Shown: positions 48,376 to 56,890 of the stretch, in pieces
Layout of the letters: each line of letters opens with the position of its first letter
Numbering within the stretch: position 1 is the first letter of the stretch
Position numbers and translations under genes: made by a program
The notes under the pieces: generated by a model
Told to the model about the DNA's origin: nothing
Seen by the model: the letters and a program-made list of their open reading frames with translations, nothing else
Databases searched by the model: none
Assembly: GCF_030413175.1 (NCBI RefSeq)
Contig: NZ_CP129212.1
Span: 62,001 to 126,000 of the forward strand
Length of the DNA stretch: 64,000 bases
Direction of reading: 5' to 3'
Source of the DNA: Bradyrhizobium roseum
GTDB taxonomy: Bacteria > Pseudomonadota > Alphaproteobacteria > Rhizobiales > Xanthobacteraceae

Positions 48376-49365
48376 ATGAGCACGATTTCACGACGTCATT
48401 TCATTGGTACCGCCGCGGCCGCATCGGCGATCCCGCTGATCGGATCCTCGGCCCATGCGCAGGCCGACTGGCCCACCAAGCCGATCAAAATCATCGCCGG
48501 CTATCCGGCCGGCGGTCAGACCGATTTGTATGCGCGCACCTACGGCGAATACATCCGCTCCGAGACCGGCCAGAACGTGACGGTGGAAAACAAGGCCGGC
48601 GCCTCCGGCTCGGTCGCAGCCATCGAAGCCAAGCGCGCCGCGCCCGACGGCTACACGCTGATGTTCACGATCTCGACGACGATGATCATGAACCGCGTCC
48701 TGATCAAGGATATCGGCTACGACGCCGACAAGGATTTTACGCTGGTCTCGATCATGCCGGCGGGCAGCCTGCCGTTCGTGGCCGCCGAGAAGACCGGCGC
48801 GAAGACGCTCGAGGAATTCGTCGCCTATGCGAAGAAGGCCGAGAAGGTCAACATCGGCACCTACGGCGCGGGCTCCTACGCGCACATGGCGGTCGCCGAA
48901 ATGAACAAGCAGTACGGCCTCAAGATGGAAGCGGTGCATTATCGCGGCGAGGCGCCGATGTGGACCGACCTTGCAGGCGGATTCATCGACGGCGCCCACG
49001 GCAGCTATTCCGCCGCACTGTCCGTGCTGCAGAGCGGCCGCGGCCGTGCGGTCGCCGTCTCGCGCAAGCGCATGTCGACATTGCCGGACGTGCCCTCCTT
49101 CGCCGAACAAGGCACGACATCGCCGATCTTCAAGCTGACCGGCTTCCAGTGTTGCGCGGTACCCGCGGGGACGCCGGAAGCGGTCGTTCAGAAACTGTCG
49201 AAGCTGCTCGTCGACGGCGGCAAGACTGAAAAGCTGCGACAATTGATGAAATCGTTCGGCGTCGACGACACCGCGATGACGTTCGAGGAGACGCAGAAAC
49301 TCTATAAAGAAGAATCGCCGATCTGGCTCGAGGCGGTGACGAGCCTCGGACTCGCGCCGTCCTGA
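48376..49365 (+). CDS. Bug-family (TctC-like) substrate-binding protein
   Basis: Periplasmic binding protein of the tripartite-tricarboxylate type, 329 residues. The N-terminus MSTISRRHFIGTAAAASA has a twin-arginine motif, suggesting Tat export, ending SSAHAQA. The mature start DWPTKPIKIIAGYPAGGQTDLYAR is diagnostic for the family (the YPAGG ligand loop). No tctA/tctB membrane genes are nearby, which is normal for Bug proteins. The ligand (often a carboxylate) cannot be predicted. It is on the plus strand within a minus-strand housekeeping block and so looks inserted. Confidence 0.88.
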   Translation: MSTISRRHFIGTAAAASAIPLIGSSAHAQADWPTKPIKIIAGYPAGGQTDLYARTYGEYIRSETGQNVTVENKAGASGSVAAIEAKRAAPDGYTLMFTISTTMIMNRVLIKDIGYDADKDFTLVSIMPAGSLPFVAAEKTGAKTLEEFVAYAKKAEKVNIGTYGAGSYAHMAVAEMNKQYGLKMEAVHYRGEAPMWTDLAGGFIDGAHGSYSAALSVLQSGRGRAVAVSRKRMSTLPDVPSFAEQGTTSPIFKLTGFQCCAVPAGTPEAVVQKLSKLLVDGGKTEKLRQLMKSFGVDDTAMTFEETQKLYKEESPIWLEAVTSLGLAPS

Positions 49366-49381
49366 ACCGCGCGAGCGGGCG

Positions 49382-49789
49382 CTATTGCCCCGACGGATGC
49401 GGGCCGCGCGCCCGCCGCAACGGCCGCTCTTCGGTAAAGATGTTGCGCGACGCGAACTCGGCGGGACTGCTGAAGGTCAGGTATTCGCGCGCACCATCGT
49501 CAGCAAATGGAGACGCATGCCACGCATGTTCGAGATATCTCTTCGGCGAGAAGGCCCACCCAGGGACGTCAGGTAGTTCGTGCTGATGAGCGAGATATTC
49601 TGCTACCGCCCCAAGCAATCCTTCGAGCCGGGCGTCGCCCGTCGGAGCGGGTTCGTCGCGGAGCATGGCAGCTTTCTGCTCGGGCGTCACGGCAAGGTAG
49701 AATTGATCGAGGAATTCCGACAAGGCCTTGTCGCGCGCCTCACCTTCCATCATTCGATCAGCGGTCTGTGCGAGGGTATTGGGGCGCAT
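49382..49789 (-). CDS. partner protein of the nucleotidyltransferase gene
   Basis: A 135-residue protein without a catalytic motif I can name. It has a helical N-terminal part (KALSEFLDQFYLAVTPEQKAAML), then GDARLEGLLGAVAEYLAHQHELPDVPGW, and a conserved-looking end with YLEHAWHA, LTFSSPAEFASRNIFTE and basic residues. I recall similar short proteins next to DUF6036-type nucleotidyltransferases, where they would be the antitoxin or regulator; this is memory, not a search. It overlaps the upstream gene by 32 bases, or follows it by four bases if ATG 49753 is used. Confidence 0.65.
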   Translation of the reverse strand: MRPNTLAQTADRMMEGEARDKALSEFLDQFYLAVTPEQKAAMLRDEPAPTGDARLEGLLGAVAEYLAHQHELPDVPGWAFSPKRYLEHAWHASPFADDGAREYLTFSSPAEFASRNIFTEERPLRRARGPHPSGQ

Positions 49790-50372
49790 CGGTCAGAACA
49801 TCTCCGGCCAGCAGGCGTCTTAGCACGAAACGCTGCTTGTCTGCATCTGCCGCGCTCTTTGGAAAAAACTCGGCCAATACCTCGATCGCCTGCTCGACCT
49901 CCGTCAAGCCGAGAACCTTCAACAAATTCGCGGTGTCCGACATGTCTTGCGCGCCCTTGTCGAAGTCCGAAATGCGAAGGGATTTCAGCTTCAAGGCCAG
50001 CATGTAGCGTGCAGTAGGAATGAACACCGACAGCCCCACCGGCTCGTTCCGCCTCGGAAACGTACCAAAGGCAACATGGTCGCGATCACTTGCCAGAGGA
50101 CTCAAATGAAAAGTAACCGCATCATTGAACCACGTCGCAGACCAGTCGTTCTCCGCTGCGATGGCTGACACGGCCTGGGACAGCCAGTCGGGCCAATCGA
50201 TTCCAATCTCGCGAATATCGACATCTTCCGTCGCAAACCGAAAATTGCTCGCCAGCATCAGCGCGGAGCCGCCATACACGGCGATTTGCAGCTTCGTTCC
50301 CGCGTCGACCGCCGCGCGTCCAATCCTGTCAAAGGCGGCGAGGAGCGCGGCGCGGTCGAAGGCTGCACTCAT
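49758..50372 (-). CDS. DUF6036/AbiEii-like nucleotidyltransferase
   Basis: A 204-residue protein with the polymerase-beta-type nucleotidyltransferase hallmark: YGGSALMLASNFRFATEDVDI, that is GG-S at 34-36 and the acidic pair Asp50/Asp52. Further on ARYMLALKLKSLRISDFDKGAQD fits the AbiEii/DUF6036 group, many of which are toxins of toxin-antitoxin or abortive-infection pairs. ATG 50372 is 11 bases after the aroA stop and has GAGG upstream, so it is probably co-transcribed with aroA. The partner gene follows at once. Activity as a toxin is inference. Confidence 0.8.
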   Translation of the reverse strand: MSAAFDRAALLAAFDRIGRAAVDAGTKLQIAVYGGSALMLASNFRFATEDVDIREIGIDWPDWLSQAVSAIAAENDWSATWFNDAVTFHLSPLASDRDHVAFGTFPRRNEPVGLSVFIPTARYMLALKLKSLRISDFDKGAQDMSDTANLLKVLGLTEVEQAIEVLAEFFPKSAADADKQRFVLRRLLAGDVLTDAPQYPRTDR

Positions 50373-50382
50373 CCCGTCGGCC

Positions 50383-51720
50383 TCATGAAAACTCAGCGCC
50401 CAGCGCACGCATCATCGGGATGAAGTCCGGAAAGCTGGTGGCGATGAAGGCGGTGTCGTCGACCTTGACCGGCTTGTCGGCGGCGAGGCCCATCACCAGC
50501 GCAGACATCGCGATGCGGTGATCCATGTGGGTGGCGACGAGGCCGCCGCCGGGCACATGGCCGCGGCCCTCGACGACCAGGTCGTCGCCGGCGATCTCGA
50601 CCTTGACGCCGTTGACGCGCAGCATAGCGGCGGTCGCCTCGAGGCGATCGGATTCCTTGACCCGCAATTCCTGCAGGCCGCGCATGATGGTGGTGCCTTC
50701 GGCAAAGGATGCTGCTACCGCCAGTACCAGATATTCGTCGATCATCGAGGGCGCGCGCTCCGGCGGCACCTCGACGCCGCGCAGTTTTGACGCGCGCACG
50801 CGCAAGCGGGCCATCGGCTCGCCGGCATCGCCGCGGACCTCGCTTTCCTCGATCGATGCGCCCATCTCGCGCAGCGTCGTGAACAGGCCGGTGCGCAGCG
50901 GATTGGTCATGACGTCGGAAAAGGTCACATCCGAGCCCTCGACGACCAGCGCCGCCACGATCGGGAACGCCGCTGAGGACGGATCGGCGGGCACGATCAC
51001 CTCCGCGCCGTGCAGTTCGGGCTGGCCGGTCAGCGCGATCTTCCGGCCATGGCTGCCTTCGTTGACCGAGACGATCTCGGCGCCGAAATGTTTCAGCATC
51101 AGTTCGGTGTGGTCGCGGCTGGCTTCCTGCTCGATGACGGTGGTGACGCCGGGCGCGGCGAGCCCGGCCAGCAGCACCGCCGACTTGATTTGGGCCGAAG
51201 CCACCGGGGTCCGGTACAGAATCGGCACGGGATCGCGGGCGCCATGCAGCGTCAGCGGCAGGCGGCCGCCTTCCTTCGCCTCGCCGGCCTTGGCTCCCAC
51301 CAATTCCAGCGGATCGAGAATCCGGCGCATCGGGCGGGACCTCAGCGAGGCGTCGCCATCGAACACCGCCGATATCGGGCACCCCGCGACCGCCCCCATC
51401 ACGAGGCGACAGCCGGTGCCGGAATTGCCGAAATCGAGCGGGGCGGCCGGCTGGGCAAAGCCCGCGACGCCGACACCCCTGACCTGCCAGACAAATGGCC
51501 CGGTCCGCTCGACCTGAGCCCCCAGCGCCTGCATCGATTTGGCGGTATTGAGGACGTCTTCGCCCTCCAGCAGGCCGGAAATCGTGGTTTTGCCGACCGA
51601 AAGCGCCCCCAGGATAAGGGCCCGGTGCGAAATCGACTTATCCCCCGGCACGCGGACTTTACCGCTCAGGGGGCCGCTTGCGCGGGATTCCAGCGGGGTT
51701 TGGGCGGTTTGATGGGTCAA
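50383..51720 (-). CDS. aroA: 3-phosphoshikimate 1-carboxyvinyltransferase (EPSP synthase, class II-like)
   Basis: Sixth step of the shikimate pathway. The sequence follows the class II type: [87 protein letters not shown] and [12 protein letters not shown]. At the position where the glyphosate-tolerant CP4 enzyme has Ala100, this one has Gly (NSGTG). I place the start at TTG 51720 (TTG-ACC-CAT) because AAAGGA lies eight bases ahead and the upstream residues are not conserved; GTG 51762 is the longer option. 445 residues. Confidence 0.95.
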   Translation of the reverse strand: MTHQTAQTPLESRASGPLSGKVRVPGDKSISHRALILGALSVGKTTISGLLEGEDVLNTAKSMQALGAQVERTGPFVWQVRGVGVAGFAQPAAPLDFGNSGTGCRLVMGAVAGCPISAVFDGDASLRSRPMRRILDPLELVGAKAGEAKEGGRLPLTLHGARDPVPILYRTPVASAQIKSAVLLAGLAAPGVTTVIEQEASRDHTELMLKHFGAEIVSVNEGSHGRKIALTGQPELHGAEVIVPADPSSAAFPIVAALVVEGSDVTFSDVMTNPLRTGLFTTLREMGASIEESEVRGDAGEPMARLRVRASKLRGVEVPPERAPSMIDEYLVLAVAASFAEGTTIMRGLQELRVKESDRLEATAAMLRVNGVKVEIAGDDLVVEGRGHVPGGGLVATHMDHRIAMSALVMGLAADKPVKVDDTAFIATSFPDFIPMMRALGAEFS

Positions 51721-51863
51721 GATCGTGATCCTTTGCGCGGGTCGCAGTACCACACGGGCCACACCGCGTCACGGGGCCGGCAAATGCGACAAACCGCTAT
51801 TGACACCCGCCGCTTAACTAGCCAAGTGAAGCACCGTTTTTCAGAATTTCCCAGGATCCCCAC

Positions 51864-52289
51864 GTGGCCAAATCCGATCTCGGAACCAAACGCATTTGCC
51901 CGACGACGGGTAAGAAATTCTACGACCTGAACAAGAACCCGGTGATTTCGCCCTACACCGGCGAGGTTGTGCCGATCGCGCCGATTGCGCCGCCGCGGGC
52001 CGCCCGTGGCGATGCCGCACGCGCCGCGGCTGCCGCTTCGGCCACCGCCGCTGCCGATCTGCCGGAAGCCGCCGAGGCCGAAGAGTTGGTCTCGCTCGAG
52101 GAGGCCGACGCCGAGGAGAACACCGGCAAGGTCAAGGCCGTGGTTCCCGAATCGGAAGACGACATCGAGGTCGACGAGACCATCGAAGGCGATGACGACG
52201 ACGATTCCACCTTCATTCCCGACGAAGAAGATGGCGATGAAGACGTCACCGACATCATCGGCGACGTCGGAGGCGACGAAGAGACTTGA
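51864..52289 (+). CDS. TIGR02300 family protein (FYDLN acid)
   Basis: A 141-residue alphaproteobacterial protein of unknown function. The N-terminus MAKSDLGTKRICPTTGKKFYDLNKNPVISPYTGE contains the FYDLN element and a single Cys-Pro pair. An Ala-rich segment follows, and the last 60 residues are extremely acidic (runs of D and E), which gives the family its nickname. GTG start. It diverges from aroA, as in relatives, and is followed by a hairpin and tRNA-Ala. Confidence 0.92.
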   Translation: MAKSDLGTKRICPTTGKKFYDLNKNPVISPYTGEVVPIAPIAPPRAARGDAARAAAAASATAAADLPEAAEAEELVSLEEADAEENTGKVKAVVPESEDDIEVDETIEGDDDDDSTFIPDEEDGDEDVTDIIGDVGGDEET

Positions 52290-52292
52290 GAT

Positions 52293-52318
52293 CGTCCCTG
52301 AACTGTGGTTCAGGGACG
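52293..52318 (+). terminator. hairpin after the FYDLN gene
   Basis: A perfect 11-base-pair stem, CGTCCCTGAAC (52293-52303) and GTTCAGGGACG (52308-52318), loop TGTG. It begins four bases after the stop codon. No T-run follows, so termination would be inefficient or factor-assisted. Confidence 0.55.
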
Positions 52319-52353
52319 TGCCCGCACGCTGATTTGAGGCGATGCGATTCTAC

Positions 52354-52429
<76 letters not shown>

Positions 52430-52512
52430 CGCTTCGCCCTTCGGGCTACGCGTGGCGCAGCCGCGCACAGCCCGAAGAGCGAAGCGTGCCCGGCGTAGCC
52501 CAAAGGGCGAAG
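52430..52512. repeat. palindromic element between tRNA-Ala and GIY-YIG gene
   Basis: Three related arms start directly at the tRNA end. CGCTTCGCCCTTCGGGCT (52430-52447) pairs with AGCCCGAAGAGCGAAGCG (52469-52486) with one mismatch; the loop itself is partly symmetrical (GTGGCGCAGCCGCGC). A third arm GCGTAGCCCAAAGGGCGAAG (52493-52512) again complements the first with one mismatch. The GIY-YIG gene starts 49 bases later. Confidence 0.85.
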
Positions 52513-52561
52513 ACGGGCTGGCGCGGCCCGAGCCTTTCCTACACAATGGGCTGACAGCGCG

Positions 52562-52801
52562 ATGTGGTACGTCTACATCATCCGCAGCGTTGAATTTCCC
52601 GATCAGGAATACACGGGTGCGACCGAAGACTTGAAGCGCAGGCTCACAGACCACAACACCGGCAAATCCGCGCACACCGCAAAATTCAAACCTTGGAAGC
52701 TGATCTGGTACTGCGCCTTTCCTGACAAGTACAAAGCGCTGGCCTTCGAGAAGTATCTAAAATCCCACTCCGGCCGCGCCTTCGCCAAGAAGCGCCTATA
52801 G
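52562..52801 (+). CDS. small GIY-YIG nuclease domain protein
   Basis: A 79-residue single-domain protein of the UvrC/SLX1-type nuclease superfamily. The two motif strands are WYVYIIRS (GIY position) and EYTGATEDLKRRLTDHN (YIG position, with the catalytic Arg in LKRRL). The metal-binding Glu is in AFEKYLKSHSG. Such stand-alone domains are abundant in rhizobia; their function is unknown. It lies behind the palindromic element and tRNA-Ala and is convergent with ohrR. Confidence 0.9.
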   Translation: MWYVYIIRSVEFPDQEYTGATEDLKRRLTDHNTGKSAHTAKFKPWKLIWYCAFPDKYKALAFEKYLKSHSGRAFAKKRL

Positions 52802-52807
52802 CCTCCC

Positions 52808-53266
52808 CTACTCCTCCAACACCTTATTCAACCGGTCCCGCAACGCGACGATCTCGTTCTTCATCCCGACAAGCTCGCCGACCGAGCAGTCCGACGCCGC
52901 GAGAATCGATTGCGGCACCGCCCGCGCTTTCTCCTTGAGCGCCTCACCCTTCAGCGTCAGCGCGACCAGCACCTGACGCTCGTCTTCCGTACTGCGGGTG
53001 CGCTTGATGAGTTCGGCGGCTTCCATCCGCTTCAGCAGCGGCGTCAGCGTTCCGGAATCCAGGAACAGCCGCTCGCCGATGTCTTTTACCGGGACGCCAT
53101 CGCGCTCCCACAGCACCAGCATGACCAGGTATTGCGGATAGGTCAGGCCGAGCCTGTCGAGCAGCGGCTTATAGACGCGGTTGAAGGCGTGCCCGGCGGA
53201 GTACACCGCGAAGCAGATCTGATTGTCGAGCCGCAGCGGAAAGTCCGCCGAAGATTTCCTGGCCAT
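52808..53266 (-). CDS. ohrR: organic peroxide repressor OhrR (MarR family)
   Basis: A 152-residue winged-helix repressor. The sensing Cys18 is in [18 protein letters not shown], the mark of OhrR; a second cysteine in [10 protein letters not shown] points to the two-cysteine type that forms an intersubunit disulfide. The DNA-binding part is [36 protein letters not shown] 53266 has GAGG ahead of it; GTG 53269 is an alternative. It is divergent from ohr, its expected target, with two operator-like repeats between. Confidence 0.95.
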   Translation of the reverse strand: MARKSSADFPLRLDNQICFAVYSAGHAFNRVYKPLLDRLGLTYPQYLVMLVLWERDGVPVKDIGERLFLDSGTLTPLLKRMEAAELIKRTRSTEDERQVLVALTLKGEALKEKARAVPQSILAASDCSVGELVGMKNEIVALRDRLNKVLEE

Positions 53267-53334
53267 CACGTCCTCGTTAACGGGTGGGCGCGCAGGCGCC
53301 GATTCGCCAGCCTAACCGCTTGATTTCAATTGCA

Positions 53335-53349
53335 TACAATTGAATTGTG
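53335..53349. promoter_or_regulatory. OhrR operator, site 1
   Basis: TACAATT-G-AATTGTG, an inverted repeat with one mismatch at the ends. It matches the TACAATT-AATTGTA type of OhrR box known from Xanthomonas and Agrobacterium. It lies about 70 bases upstream of ohrR. Confidence 0.75.
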
Positions 53350-53373
53350 CCAGTTGCAACAAACTAGATTGTG

Positions 53374-53388
53374 CACAATCAAATTGTA
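53374..53388. promoter_or_regulatory. OhrR operator, site 2
   Basis: CACAATCAAATTGTA; on the minus strand TACAATTTGATTGTG, nearly the same 15-mer as site 1 (TACAATTGAATTGTG). It lies about 45 bases upstream of ohr. Together the two sites would let OhrR repress both divergent genes. Confidence 0.72.
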
Positions 53389-53433
53389 TGCCATATGAAT
53401 CGTGTTGCAACGGCAAACCCAGGAGAGACCGAC

Positions 53434-53859
53434 ATGCCCGTGAACGTGCTTTACAAGACCAGCGCCAAGGCCACCGGCGGCCGTGACGGCACCGCTGCCA
53501 CCCTCGATGGCGCGCTCGACGTCAAACTTGCGACCCCTAAAGAGCTCGGCGGCGGCGGCGGCGCCGGCAACAATCCCGAGCAGCTGTTCGCCGCCGGCTA
53601 TGCGGCCTGTTTCATCGGCGCGATGAAATTCGTGGCCTCGCAGGGTGGTCCGAAAGTGCCGGCTGACGCCACCGTGACCTCGACCGTCGGCATTGGTCCG
53701 CGTTCGGAGGGCGGTTTTGGCCTCGACATCGACCTCGCCGTCTCGCTGCCCGGCCTTGCCAAGGCGGACGCGGAAGCTCTCGTCGCCAAGGCGCACCAGG
53801 TGTGCCCCTATTCCAACGCCACCCGCGGCAATGTGGATGTGCGGCTGACGGTCGTGTAA
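53434..53859 (+). CDS. ohr: organic hydroperoxide resistance protein Ohr
   Basis: Thiol peroxidase of the OsmC/Ohr family that reduces organic and fatty-acid hydroperoxides. The 141-residue protein has the peroxidatic Cys59 in GYAACFIGA and the resolving Cys124 in [13 protein letters not shown], as in typical Ohr, and [19 protein letters not shown] at the N-terminus with the conserved Arg. AGGAGAG precedes the ATG. Lipoylated proteins are its usual reductants (family knowledge). The stop codon lies in a tandem repeat. Confidence 0.97.
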   Translation: MPVNVLYKTSAKATGGRDGTAATLDGALDVKLATPKELGGGGGAGNNPEQLFAAGYAACFIGAMKFVASQGGPKVPADATVTSTVGIGPRSEGGFGLDIDLAVSLPGLAKADAEALVAKAHQVCPYSNATRGNVDVRLTVV

Positions 53860-53884
53860 CGACCGGCGGTCGTGTAACGACCGG
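53849..53884 (+). repeat. tandem 18-base duplication over the ohr stop
   Basis: CGGTCGTGTAACGACCGG occurs twice in direct succession (53849-53866 and 53867-53884), then a partial third CGGT. Each unit is itself a palindrome. The ohr stop TAA (53857-53859) lies in the first copy. Confidence 0.9.
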
Positions 53885-53908
53885 CGGTTGCATAAGACGA
53901 CGTTCGAC

Positions 53909-53935
53909 TGGCCCGCCGGCGATACCGGCGGGCCA
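53909..53935 (+). terminator. hairpin downstream of ohr
   Basis: TGGCCCGCCGG (53909-53919), loop CGATA, CCGGCGGGCCA (53925-53935): an 11-base-pair GC-rich stem about 50 bases after ohr. No T-run follows. Confidence 0.55.
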
Positions 53936-54069
53936 TCGCGCCTCACGGAATTTTCGTGGCCCCGCTACGGCGGCGGCGTCATGCGCCGTTGCGCAGGACA
54001 CCATTGCCGCCGCGCCGGAAGACCGCTAGCTCAGGAACTCGATTCCATCTTGAGCGAAGGTTCTTGTCC

Positions 54070-55275
54070 ATGAGTTCTGCAGCCGCTCCCGGCGCAATGA
54101 CCGGCCTGCGCGTGATCGATCTCACGCGCGTGCTCGGCGGCCCCTATTGCACGCAAATCCTCGCCGACCACGGTGCCGACGTCATCAAGGTCGAGCCGCC
54201 GGCCGGCGACGAGGTGCGCGACTGGGGCCCTCCGTTCCACGACGAGGACGCGGCCTATTTCGTCGGCATCAACCGCAACAAGCGCGCGATCGCGCTCGAC
54301 CTCACCTCCGAGGGCGGACGAGGCGTGCTCCTGAAAATGCTGGAGACCGCCGACGTCCTGATCGAGAACTTCAAGCCGGGCACGCTCGACAAATGGGGCA
54401 TCGGCAACGAGATGCTGCGCGCGAAATTCCCGCGCCTGGTGCATTGCCGGATTTCCGGCTTCGGCGCCGACGGCCCGCGCGGCGGCAACCCCGGCTATGA
54501 CGCCATCATCCAGGCCATGACCGGCATGATCGCGGCCACGGGCTCGCCCGAAAGCGGCCCGATGCGGATCGGCGTTCCGCTGGTGGACATCACCACCGGG
54601 CTCTACGCAGCGATCGGTATCCTGATGGCGCTGTCGGAGCGGCAACGCTCCGGGCTCGGCCAGTTTCTGGAAACCACGCTGTACGAAACCGGCCTTGCCA
54701 TCATGCATCCGCACGCCGCCAATTATTTCATGCACGGCAAGCCGCCGGGCCTGACCGGCAACGAGCATCCCAATCTGGTGCCTTACGCGATCTTTTCGAC
54801 CAAGACCGACAACATCTTCATCGGCGTCGGCAATGACGGCACCTTCCGCAAGCTCGCCAGGGAAATCGGCAAGCCCGAGCTCGGCACCGATCCGCGCTTT
54901 GCCCGCAACAAGGACCGCATCGCCAACCGCGACGCGCTGCGCGCCGAACTCGCCGCCGTGTTCAGCCAGCACGAGGCCGAGCCGCTCTGTAATCGTCTCC
55001 TGGCGGCCGGACTGCCCGCCGGCCCGGTGCAGAAGATCGACCAGGCACTGACAAATCCGCATACGCTGCATCGCGGCGATATCCTCGAGAAGGATTGGTA
55101 CAAGGGTGTCGCCTCGCCGATCCGGCTGGAACGGACCAAACCGAGCCTGCGCCGGACCCCGCCGAAATTTTCGCAGCACACCGCGGAAGTGCTGGGCGAG
55201 TTCGGCTACTCAAAGGGCGATATCGAGGAATTGGTCGCCAAGGGCGCGGTCTGCGGGTCCGAGCGCAAGCGGTAA
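54070..55275 (+). CDS. CaiB/BaiF class III CoA-transferase
   Basis: Transfers CoA between acyl-CoA and a carboxylic acid. The 401-residue protein starts GLRVIDLTRVLGGPYCTQILADHGADVIKVEPP, has NFKPGTLDKWGIG and RISGFGADGPRG, and the catalytic Asp in GVPLVDITTGLYAAIG. These are the family III signatures. The acid substrate is not predictable from the sequence. It stands alone between ohr and the ugp genes. Confidence 0.92.
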   Translation: MSSAAAPGAMTGLRVIDLTRVLGGPYCTQILADHGADVIKVEPPAGDEVRDWGPPFHDEDAAYFVGINRNKRAIALDLTSEGGRGVLLKMLETADVLIENFKPGTLDKWGIGNEMLRAKFPRLVHCRISGFGADGPRGGNPGYDAIIQAMTGMIAATGSPESGPMRIGVPLVDITTGLYAAIGILMALSERQRSGLGQFLETTLYETGLAIMHPHAANYFMHGKPPGLTGNEHPNLVPYAIFSTKTDNIFIGVGNDGTFRKLAREIGKPELGTDPRFARNKDRIANRDALRAELAAVFSQHEAEPLCNRLLAAGLPAGPVQKIDQALTNPHTLHRGDILEKDWYKGVASPIRLERTKPSLRRTPPKFSQHTAEVLGEFGYSKGDIEELVAKGAVCGSERKR

Positions 55276-55557
55276 CCGCTGTCGTCCCTGCGAACGCAGG
55301 CACCCATAGCCACCGGCCTTAGTCGATTGAGAAAGTGTTCCGGCCAAGTGCCAAACGAGAAGCCGCGGCGTATGGGTGCCGGCGCGCGTTTCGCTTGGCC
55401 GGGACGACGAGCTGCTTGGCCAACCTTCGCCTATTTTCCGGCTTCCCTCCGGGCCCGCTTCCCCACTACCATCCTTTCGCTTATACGGTCATTTGCACGT
55501 CATCCGTCGCTGCTATCGCGCGAAACGAAGGTGACGATCCCAACCCGGAGGAATTCC

Positions 55558-56871
55558 ATGGCATTTCGACAATTCGGCGCAGCGGCGGCAGTGACGGTTG
55601 CGCTGGCCCTCGCCACGCCCGCTTATGCGGTGACCGAGATCCAGTGGTGGCACGCCATGACCGGCGCCAACAATGACGTCGTCAACAGGCTCGCCGAGGA
55701 ATTCAATGCCAGCCAGTCCGACTACAAGGTCGTGCCGTCCTACAAGGGCGCCTATCCCGACACCATGAACGCCGGCATCGCGGCCTTCCGTGCCGGCAAC
55801 GCACCGCACATCATGCAGGTGTTCGAGGTCGGCACCGCGACCATGATGGGCGCCACCGGCGCGATCAAGCCGGTCCACCAGTTGATGAAGGACGCCGGCG
55901 AACCGTTCGATCCCAAGGCGTATCTTCCGACCATCACCGGCTACTACTCGACCTCGAAGGGCGAGATGCTGTCCTTCCCGTTCAACTCGTCCTCGATGGT
56001 GATGTGGATCAACAAGGATGAATTGAAGAAGGCCGGCGTCAACGACATCCCGAAGACCTGGCCCGAAGTGTTCGACGCGGCCAAGAAGCTGAAAGCGGCC
56101 GGCCACGACACCTGCGGCTTCTCCAACGCCTGGGCGAGCTGGGCGCATATCGAGCAGTTCTCGGCCTGGCACAATGTGCCGATCGGCACCAAGGCCAACG
56201 GCCTCGACGGCTTCGACACCGAGCTGAAGTTCAACTCGCCGCTGCACGTCAAGCACCTGCAGAACCTCGTCGACCTGCAGAAGGACAAGACCTACAGCTA
56301 TGGCGGGCGCGGCAGCGCCAACGAAGCGCGCTTCTCTTCCGGCGAATGCGCGATATTCCTGACCTCCTCGGGCTATTACGGCACTGCGAAGGCCACCGCC
56401 AAGTTCGACTTCACCTCGGCGCCGATGCCCTATTACCCGGATGTCCAGGGCGCACCGCAGAACTCGATCATCGGCGGCGCTTCGCTGTGGGTGATGGGCG
56501 GCAAGAAGCCTGAAGAGTACAAGGGCGTTGCCAAATTCTTCACCTTCCTGTCCGACACCAACCGCCAGGCCGACCTGCACCAGAAGTCCGGCTACCTGCC
56601 GATCACCAAGGCGGCCTATGAAAAGTCGATCAAGGATGGCTTCTACGAGAAGAACCCGGTCCTGCAGACGCCGCTGAAGGAGCTCACCAACAAGGAGCCG
56701 ACCGAGAATTCGCGCGGCCTGCGCTTCGGCAACATGGTGCAGATGCGCGATCTCTGGGCGGAAGAAATCGAAGCCGCGCTGGACGGCAAGAAGACGCCGA
56801 AGGAAGCCCTCGATTCCGCCGTGGCGCGCGGCAATGCGATGTTGCGCACCTTCGAGAAGACGGCCAAATAG
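55558..56871 (+). CDS. ugpB: sn-glycerol-3-phosphate-binding periplasmic protein
   Basis: Solute-binding protein of the Ugp ABC importer for glycerol-3-phosphate and its diesters. It has 437 residues with signal peptide MAFRQFGAAAAVTVALALAT. The mature start TEIQWWHAMTGANNDVVNRL and the segments PSYKGAYPDTMNAGIAAFRAG, SFPFNSSSMVMWINKD and QKSGYLPITKAAYE are typical for UgpB. AGGAG lies just ahead of the ATG. A strong hairpin follows the gene before ugpA. Confidence 0.96.
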   Translation: MAFRQFGAAAAVTVALALATPAYAVTEIQWWHAMTGANNDVVNRLAEEFNASQSDYKVVPSYKGAYPDTMNAGIAAFRAGNAPHIMQVFEVGTATMMGATGAIKPVHQLMKDAGEPFDPKAYLPTITGYYSTSKGEMLSFPFNSSSMVMWINKDELKKAGVNDIPKTWPEVFDAAKKLKAAGHDTCGFSNAWASWAHIEQFSAWHNVPIGTKANGLDGFDTELKFNSPLHVKHLQNLVDLQKDKTYSYGGRGSANEARFSSGECAIFLTSSGYYGTAKATAKFDFTSAPMPYYPDVQGAPQNSIIGGASLWVMGGKKPEEYKGVAKFFTFLSDTNRQADLHQKSGYLPITKAAYEKSIKDGFYEKNPVLQTPLKELTNKEPTENSRGLRFGNMVQMRDLWAEEIEAALDGKKTPKEALDSAVARGNAMLRTFEKTAK

Positions 56872-56890
56872 GCTGAGCTAGCTGCTAGCG

